From assembly GCF_963082655.1 (NCBI RefSeq), contig NC_081556.1, positions 150,434,001-150,498,000 on the forward strand: a stretch of DNA of 64,000 bases, given 5' to 3'. A program made the position numbers and the translations under genes. Below, piece after piece: positions 23,401 through 32,400 of this stretch (its first letter is position 1; each line of letters begins with the position of its first letter). The notes beneath the pieces are model-generated. The model searched no databases. It was not told where the DNA came from and worked only from the letters and a program-made list of their open reading frames with translations. This DNA comes from Stomoxys calcitrans. Lineage: Eukaryota; Arthropoda; Insecta; Diptera; Muscidae.

Positions 23401-26400
23401 ACAGAAAGTTTTTAAATATCATGTCCATAAACATTCGAAGCATTTCATCGATAAACAAATTTAATGAATTTAAGCTTTTAATTTCACAATTTGAGATTCT
23501 GCCGAATATTATTGCTGTACAGGAAACGTGGTTTCAAGATAATTTGAAACAGATTTATAATATTCCAGGTTATATAGCAGTACATTGCTGTAGAAACGAT
23601 GCACACGGTGGCACATCTATTTTTATTCGAGATAATTTTGAATGCACTGTTGAATATTGTGAAAGCAAACATTTTTTTGATGCAATAATCATCCTTTTAA
23701 ATGATTTTAAAATAGAGGGAAAGCCTCTGAAAATAACCAGTTTTTATCGTTCTCAGAAATGTAATCTGGAAACGTTTTACAGATGTTTTGAGGACATTTT
23801 GCAAGATATTGGCATTTCTCCAAGTGTCATTATGGGAGATTCGAATATAGATTTTTTAAATTCTTCATTGTCATCAGATCTTTCAAATTTACTTCATGAT
23901 TTTGACTATAAAAGTTGTCATTCTTTAATTACACGTCCATATAGCGGAAAATCAATAGATAATATTTTCAGCAACTTTCAGAATGCTATTGTAGTTGATT
24001 CAGTTGAATGTAAGTTATCTGACCATAACTTGATATCATGTAAAATTATTTCCAGTGCGGAAAGAAATGAAATCTCTAATAGAAAGTATCGCCAGTGTGA
24101 CTATAGTTTGTTGAGACAATCTGTTCTCAATGAATTCGGGAATATGCGACTCTGCGGTGATGCAACCGCTGACATGACGCGGCTATTGAGGACATTTTCT
24201 GAGTGTGTACAAAATTCTTCAATAGAAAAAGAGGGAATAGGATTTTCAGGGAACTTAATAACTCCTTGGGTCAATGAAAACTTATTATCTCTTATAAGGT
24301 GGAAGAAGAAATTGTTACTGAAGAGAAGGAAAAAGAGCAAGGATTTGGGTATTGAAAGTAGAATCAAGAGTATAAGCAAGGTCATAAAGAAAGCAATTAA
24401 GATTTGTATGAATTCTTTTTATCAAACGAAACTTAGAGAATTTCAGGCAAATCCAAAGAAATGTTGGAAATTTTTAAATGAACATCTAGGTAGAGCAAAG
24501 AGTTCAGAAATACGGTTGAAAAATGATAATGGTGATTATGTTACAAATAATGAGATGTGCGAAATGTTTAATGACTTTTTTGTGAATATACCAAAGGTAC
24601 TAAAAAGTAAAATTCGATATTTTCCTGGAGATAACTTTAATATGTTTGACACGTTAACCCCTGTTCGATACTCATTTCATTTCTGTGCAACGTACGAAGA
24701 AGAGGTTTTGGAATTTGTTTCGAAATTGCAAATAAATAAGAGTCCTGGTCATGATGATGTAAATACGAAGATGTTGAAAGTGTGTGAAGATGTTGTTTTA
24801 CCGAAATTAATTGCTGTTTTTAATACAATTATTAATACGTCTGTGTATCCAGATATTCTAAAGATTTCAAAAATTGTACCAATTCCGAAAGGCAAGGGCT
24901 TATGTAGCATTGACAGCTTTCGACCAATTGCCTTGCTATCGTTATTTGATAAATTATTGGAAAAGGTTTTACATAGGCAACTGACAGCATACTTCGAGGA
25001 TAATAATTTGTTATATAGATTTCAGTTTGGATTTAAAAAAGGCAGTGGTACGCAGGAGGCAATAGTCAATGTGGTCAATACAATATGTGAAGGTTTAGAT
25101 AATGGTTACGGTGGAGTAGCTGGAGTTTTCTATGATCTGTCAAAGGCATTTGACTTGGTAGATCATGAAATATTACTTCGAAAACTACGGTTTTATGGAA
25201 TTGTTGGAAATGCTCATAAACTGATTGAGAGTTATCTTCGAAACAGGAAACAGTTTGTTCAGATAGATGGATGCAGTAGTAGAATGGAAGATATTCAGTA
25301 TGGGGTACCTCAGGGCAGCGTGCTAGGTCCCTTGCTGTTTACAGTTTATTTAAATGACATAGCAAATATGAAATTGCATGGAAAATTGATAATGTATGCT
25401 GATGATATGAGCCTTTTTTATCCTTATTGTCATGAAGTTATTTTGAAAGCTCAAATTGAACATGATGCCAACGCAATTCATGACTTTGCAAGAATAAATG
25501 GATTGGTTTTGAACTCTGAGAAAACTAGGATTGTGCGTTTTCGGCCCCATGCTAGTGGAAGTAATGATTTCAACGTTTCTATTTGTGGGAGAAATGTAAT
25601 TGAGAACACTTGTTTGAAATATTTAGGGATACACTTTCAGAGCAACCTCTCTTGGAATTCACACATGCAATATTTGAAGTCAAAAGTAACTCCAGCGATT
25701 GGCCTGCTTTATAAATTTAAGAATAAATTCGACAAGGATACCAAGCTATTACTATACAATGCCCTTATACATAGCCATTATAACTATTTGCCTATGATAT
25801 ACGCTGGCAAAAAAAACGCAGATTTTAAATCCTTGCAACGGTCCCAAAACAAAGCTCTCCGGATTGTTTACAATCTTCCACAAAGGTATTGTACCGAATT
25901 ATTATTCAAAAACATATCTAAGACTACTTTGCCAATATGTGGGCTTTACAAAATGCAACTCTTAACATACATGTATAAATCACTAAATAACATTGGCTAC
26001 CACGTGATAACATTTAATCAAAATCAGACTAGGTTCAACACTAGAAATAGTGACAATCTTCACGTAAAAAGGTGTAGACTTGAAACCACTAGGCAACGAA
26101 TTGAGCATTCCGGTTGTTCTGAATATAACCATCTTCCTCAAAGTATAAAAAATATTCCCAGAATCTCCAGTTTTAAGTCTAATCTAAAATTGTATCTAAT
26201 GGATAATATGGAAATGCTTCTAATGTGATATATATTATTTTTTATTTTCTTGCTTCGTAAACTTTTTTTGTTCATTTTTTTTATTTATATTTACAATGTA
26301 TTAAAAACTAAAAATTGAAAAAGTTTTTATTGCCAACTCGCCCCAAAAATGTCCATGTGGCGCTGGGGCATTATATTTTATGTATTGGAGTACTATGTAA

Positions 26401-29400
26401 TAAATGAATTTAATAAAAAAAAAAAAAAAAAAAATTTGTTTTATTGGTGTCCCATTTTAATAAAAAAAACATAGCCGCTTATATTTCAAGTACTTTTTGG
26501 TACCGGTTTATTTTTAATACCAGTTACTTTTTGAATACGTACTATTGGTTGGATTTGTTTTGGTTTTAGTTTTAAGTACTTTCTTTTTGTACTCAGTACA
26601 ACTTTACTTTTTTTACTTTAAGTACAACGTACTTTTAAAAGTACACTGATCTTTTTATTACTAAGTAATTTAAAGCACTCAGTAATTTTAAGCACTCAGT
26701 AATTTTAAGTACTAAATACTTTTTAGTACCAAGTACTGTTTAGTACCAATTACTTTTTAGTACCAATTACTTTTTAGTACCAGTTATTTTTTAGTACCAA
26801 GTACTTTTTGTACCAATTACTTTTTAGTACCAATTACTTTTTAGTGCCAATTACTTTTTGGTACCAATTACTTTATAGTACCAAGTATTTTTTAGTACCA
26901 AGTACTTTTTAGTACCAATTACTTTTTAGTACTAAGTACATTTTAGTACTAAGTACTTTTTAGTATTAAATACATTTTAGTACTTAGTACTTTTTAGTAC
27001 AAAGTACTTTTAGTACCAATTACTTTTTAGTACCAATTACTTTTAAGTACCAATTACTTTTACGTACCAATTACTTTTAAGTACTAAGTTGTTTTTAGTG
27101 CTAAGTAATTTTCAGTACTAAGTACTTTTTAGTACAAACTTGTTCTTAGTCCTAAGTATGTTTTTGTACTTAGTACTTTTTAGTACAAAAAAACATTTAA
27201 GTACATTTTGTTTTGGTACAAAAGAACTTTTTAGTTCTATATACCTCTAAGTACTAATTATATTGTTTAGTACAATGTACTTGTAGGTACATTCCAATTT
27301 CGTTATTCTGTTTGTAAGTCTTCGAAATATTTGTTAAGACCCCATAAAGTATATATATTTTTGATCGACAGGACATTTTAAGTCGATCTCGCGATGTCCG
27401 TCCGTCCGTTCGTCCGTCTGTGTGTCGAAAGCACGCAAACTTTCGAAGAAGTAAAACTAGCCGCTTGAAATTTTGCACGAATACTTCTTATTAGTGTAGG
27501 TCGGTTGGGATTGTAAATGGGCTATATCGGTCCATGTTTTAATATAGCTGCCATAGAAACCGATCTCGGGTCTTAATTTCTTAAGCCACTAGAGGGCTCA
27601 ATTTTCATCCGATTTAGCTGAAACTTTGCATACCTCATGCAGAGTTTTTTTTTTTTTTTTGATATCTAACAACTGTGCTATGTATGGTCCAAATCGTCCA
27701 TGACCAGATATAGGTTCCATATAAACCGATCTGGGGTCTTGACTTTTTGAGCCACTAGAAGGCAAAATTCTTATCAGATTTGGCTGAAATTTGGCATGAC
27801 GTGTTTCGTTATTTGGCATTTAGTTATGACTTCCAACAACTGTGCTAAGTATGGTCCAAATCGGCCCATATCCTGATATGAATCTTGAATTCTAGAGCCT
27901 CTAGAGGGCGCAATTCCCTTACGATTTAGCTGGAATTTTGCAATGATTTCCAATACCTGTCCTTAATATGGTTAAAATAGGTTCATAATCTGATATAGCT
28001 ATCATATAAACCGATCTGGGGTCTTGACTTCTTGAGCCCCTATAGGACGATATTTCTATCCAATTAGGCTAAATTTTGGCATGACGTGTTTTGCTATGAC
28101 TTCCAACAACTGTGCTGTGTATGGGCAAAATTGGCCCATATCCTGATATAGCTGCCATATAAACCCATCTTGAATCTTGACTTCTTGAGCCTCTAGAGGG
28201 CGCAATTCCCATACGATTTGGCTAGAATTTGGCATGACGCGTTATGCTATGACTTCCAACAACTGTGCTTAGTATGGTTTAAATCGGTCCATAACCTGAT
28301 ATAGCTGTCATATAAACCGATCTGGGGTCTTGACTTCTTGAGCCACTAGAGGGCGAAATTCCCATCAGATTTGGTTGAAATTTGGCATGACGTGTTTTCT
28401 ATGACTTCCATTAACTGTGTTTAGTATGGTTTAAATCGGTCCATAACCTGATATAGCTGTCATATAAACCGATCTGGGGTCTTGACTTCTTGAGCCTATA
28501 AAGGGCTCATCCGATTTGGCTGAAATTTGGCATGAGGTGTTTCGTTATGACTTCCGACAACTGTGCTAAGTATGGGTCAAATCGGTCATAACGTGATATA
28601 GCTGTCATATAAACCGATCTGGGATCTTGACTTCTTGAGCCTCTAGAGGGCGTAATTATTATCCAATTTGTCTGAAATTTTGTACAACAGCTTCTCCCAT
28701 GACCTTCAATATACATGTAAAATATGGTCTGAATGGGTCTATAGCCCGACACAGCTCCCATATAAACCGATCTCCCTATTTTACTTCGTGAGCCCCTAAA
28801 GGGCCCAAAATCATATTCGAATTGGCTGAAATTTAATCAATGACTTCTACTATGGTCTCCAACATTCAATTCAATTATGGTCCGAATCGCACCATAACAA
28901 TTCTTTTTTCTTATCCTTTGTTTGCCTAAAAAGAGATACCGGGAAAAGAACTCGACAAATGCTATCCATGGTGGAGGGTATATAAGATTCGGCCCGGCCG
29001 AACTTAACACGCTTTTACTTGTTAGTACCAAGAACTTTTCTCTGTAATATACTCAAATCTGCAACTCTATTAACTAGTCTTGTTTCTTCCGTTTCCCAGT
29101 TCCAACGCCCGTCAATATTAAACAAAAATTCCAAAATGAGACTATCGATGAAATGGAGAACAATGTCCCCATGTCACCGATAACAAAATGCGTCTCAACA
29201 CCTGCTAGTCTACAGACCATAGTACGTTTCCAAAATGGTGCTCCCAATACCATGTCGTTGCCGCATCAGGTAAGAAGTTAAGCTCAGTAATAGAATTTAT
29301 CTCCAACTCCAGCCAAACTTAACCTGTCTTATAGATCATCAATCGCCGCAAATCGTCAAATCCTTACATCACCAATGGTCGTTTAAAATTCCGCCTCTTT

Positions 29401-32400
29401 CAAATACTTATCAATGCCTTGGCTCTATTGGCCATAGCTGGGGGTTTGGCAGCCTATTTCAAGGCCTACCCCACCATCAAGTTTGTGAATAAGACCATCA
29501 TCAATACGGTGCATGTGGAGGACTCGTTAAGCAAGAATCCCGCCCCTGGAACCTGTCTGCCAATTATTGTGAAATTTTGCCAAGGTCCCCAGATACCCTA
29601 CAACTTTACGGTGTTCCCCAATTACATTGGGCATTTTGGACAATTGGAAACTCAAGTGGTAATTGTGAGATTGTGGGAAAAACTTTAATTTTAAATTGTT
29701 TCGTTTTCTTTGGTTGTTGCGCTCTTACAGGATATGGATGCCTATGAGGCTTTAGTCGATGTTCGTTGCTATGAATTGGTCTCTTTGTTCTTGTGTACCC
29801 TCTTTGTGCCGAAGTGTGGAACCTCGGGAGCAACAGTGCCGCCTTGCAAGTCGCTGTGCACGGAAACAATGCGTCGTTGTGGCTTTTTCTTTGATGTATT
29901 TGGCCTAAGTCTACCGGAGTACCTGAATTGCAAATTGTTCAAGGACTTCGAAAGTCCCGAGGAGTGTGTGGGCTATGAGGAGGTTCAGAATGTGATGATT
30001 GCCTCGGCCAATCCTAAGTGCAGTGGCTTCAAGTGCGACAACAATCGCTGCCTGCCCACGGAATATGTATGCGATGGTAACTTGGATTGCATGGATCACA
30101 GCGATGAGAAGGGTTGTGATGTGTGTCCTCCTGGCGAAATTTTTTGTGGCAATGGGAAGTGTATAACATATGACCATGCCTGCAATGGAGTCATGGACTG
30201 TCCCTATGGGCAGGATGAGAAAAATTGCAGTAAGTATTGGTAAAAAAAAAAAAATTTCCAAAAAATATATTTTTGAAAAAAAGTTGTCCTCCGATTTGGT
30301 CCCTTTATCAACTCCTCTACAATGATTTCCCATTCGATTCTATTTTTTCATTTTCCCTTCACTTTAGTACGTTTGAGTGAACGCAATGGAGATCTAGGCA
30401 AAGGCGTCCTCGAGGTCTATCGCATGTCCAGTAAAAAATGGGTGCCAGCTTGTGTGAAGAATTGGGATAGGGCAGTATCGCCCTCGGCTGTGTGCTCCAT
30501 GCTGGGTTACAGTGCTGTGAATGCTACAAGCGTTATAACTCAAAAAACGCATCGACCATTGTTGGCATCGGTTAATATATCCACAGATATATGGAAAATG
30601 TATGCCAAAAAGAAATCCAATTTAATGCGAGAATTTTCCAATTGTACCGCGGCTGAAGATTATCCCATAGCTGAATTAACCTGTTCAAATTTCGGTGAAA
30701 ACTTGGGAATTTAAAAACAAAAATTATTTTTAATAAATTTAAAATTTTTTTCTTAACAGAATGTGGCAAAATTAAGAAAACCAGACGCAAGCTTTCACGA
30801 CGAATCATAGGTGGTGCGAAGGCGAATCCTGGTTCCTGGCCTTTTCTGGCAGCTATTTTGGGTGGACCAGAGAAAATTTTCTATTGTGCCGGAGTGCTGA
30901 TATCCGATCAATGGGTGCTAACAGCCTCTCACTGTATTGGCAAGTAAGTATTTTCACATCAAGGATAAATCGTTCAATAAATCGGTTTACTAATTTGTTT
31001 TTGGTACTTTCTTGTTTTTAGCCACACAGTCATAGACTTGGAAGATTGGACCATCCAATTGGGTGTCACCCGTCGTAATTCCTATACATATTCCAGCCAA
31101 GAGGTGAAAGTTAAAACTGTTATACCCCATCCTCTATACAATACTGCGATAACACATGACAACGATATTGCACTGTTCCAGGTAGGGGTTTAAAACATTA
31201 ACGCTTTCAAATTGAAAAGTTTAAAACTTTTTATAAATTTTTGTTTTTTTTTTTTTTAACCACAGCTTGCTAAGCGTGTCTCTTTTCATGAGCATCTACT
31301 GCCAGTTTGTTTACCTCCGCCCAATATGAAAAAATTGATACCCGATTCCATGTGCACCGTCATTGGTTGGGGCAAAAGGCGTGACAAAGATCGTAAGTTT
31401 TTATCTCAATTTCATGCGTTCACTATGTTATATACAAGCGAATTACATTTTTAGCTACAGCCACTTATGAGCCCATTGTCAATGAAGTCCAAGTGCCCAT
31501 TATAAGGCGAACACAATGCGATGAATGGTTGGATAATCTAACGGTGTCAGAAGGCATGATTTGTGCGGGATACGAGGAAGGAGGCAAAGACGCTTGTCAG
31601 GTACGTTTAAAATAGAAACATATATCGCTGTAGGTTATTGTATCACTATGGGCCAACCTTGGTCCCTTTTTCATCTCAATTGTTGGCACTAGTGAGAAAG
31701 TAAAAAAGCTAAGAGGACCTTTTTAATACCCTTCACCATAGAATGGGGATATACTAATTTCGTGATTCTGTTTGTGTAACACCTCGAAATATTGGTCTAA
31801 GACCCCATATGGGTCCAAGAGAGAGAGCAAGGAGAAAAATAAAAAAAATATTCAAACATAGACAAATGTCAAAAGAAATCAATTACGAAACTAGTTCTTT
31901 GAAATTAACAAAAGTACTAGTTCCAGGATCAACTGGTTAATCCAAAGACAAACCCTTGTTAAATTCACCAGTTTTTTACACTGAAAGTAAACAAAAGTGG
32001 AACTAGTCCTGATTACTTTGGAACTAGTGAAGAAACAGGCTTGGAACTTGTAATGTGGTTTTGTCTTTGGCTGAGGTAGACCAACAGTCGTCCAGGGTTT
32101 AACCTTAAGGACCCAAAAACTCTAATAATAACACACTCAAATATTGCTTTCGGGATACGCAATCTAGGTTTTATTGGAAATAAACTTCAGTTCCTACAAA
32201 TCACGACGGTGTAATTAGCTCTTAGTTGCAGTGCGTTGATTGATGTCAGTCAGTGCGGCGCTTCGGCCAATAGGTGTCAATTTCGGGAGTTTAGCCGCTG
32301 TGTCGGTTCGTCTCGGTATTCGGTAGATTTCTTCGGTATTCGAACGGTTGGTTCTTGGGATGTTTCGGCTGATATTCGGTAGAATTTCTTCGGTGATCGG

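Larger units (their letters stand above)
22150..26434 (+). mobile_element. apparently intact two-ORF non-LTR retrotransposon
   Basis: About 4.3 kb: 5' UTR (about 130 bp), ORF1 (22284-23285), 51-bp spacer, ORF2 (23337-26228), ~190-bp 3' UTR with AATAAA signals near 26399 and 26411, and a 20-bp A-run to 26434. Endonuclease and RT without RNase H, plus a PHD-type ORF1, fit the CR1/jockey group. The 5' end is approximate. I could not find a convincing target-site duplication, though 'ggtgt' occurs on both sides. Both frames are open, which implies a recent insertion. Confidence 0.85.
22076..29099 (+). other. corin intron holding a complete non-LTR retrotransposon
   Basis: 7.0-kb phase-1 intron with donor G|GTAAGT and acceptor CCGTTTCCCAG. 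It holds the retrotransposon (about 22150-26434, same strand), a GTACC array (26480-27290) and a reverse mini-me (27290-29023), leaving only short unique flanks. Confidence 0.8.

Noticed and set aside
29419..29688. Stand-alone 89-aa ORF
   Set aside because: It is part of corin exon 29335-29658 running on into the intron.
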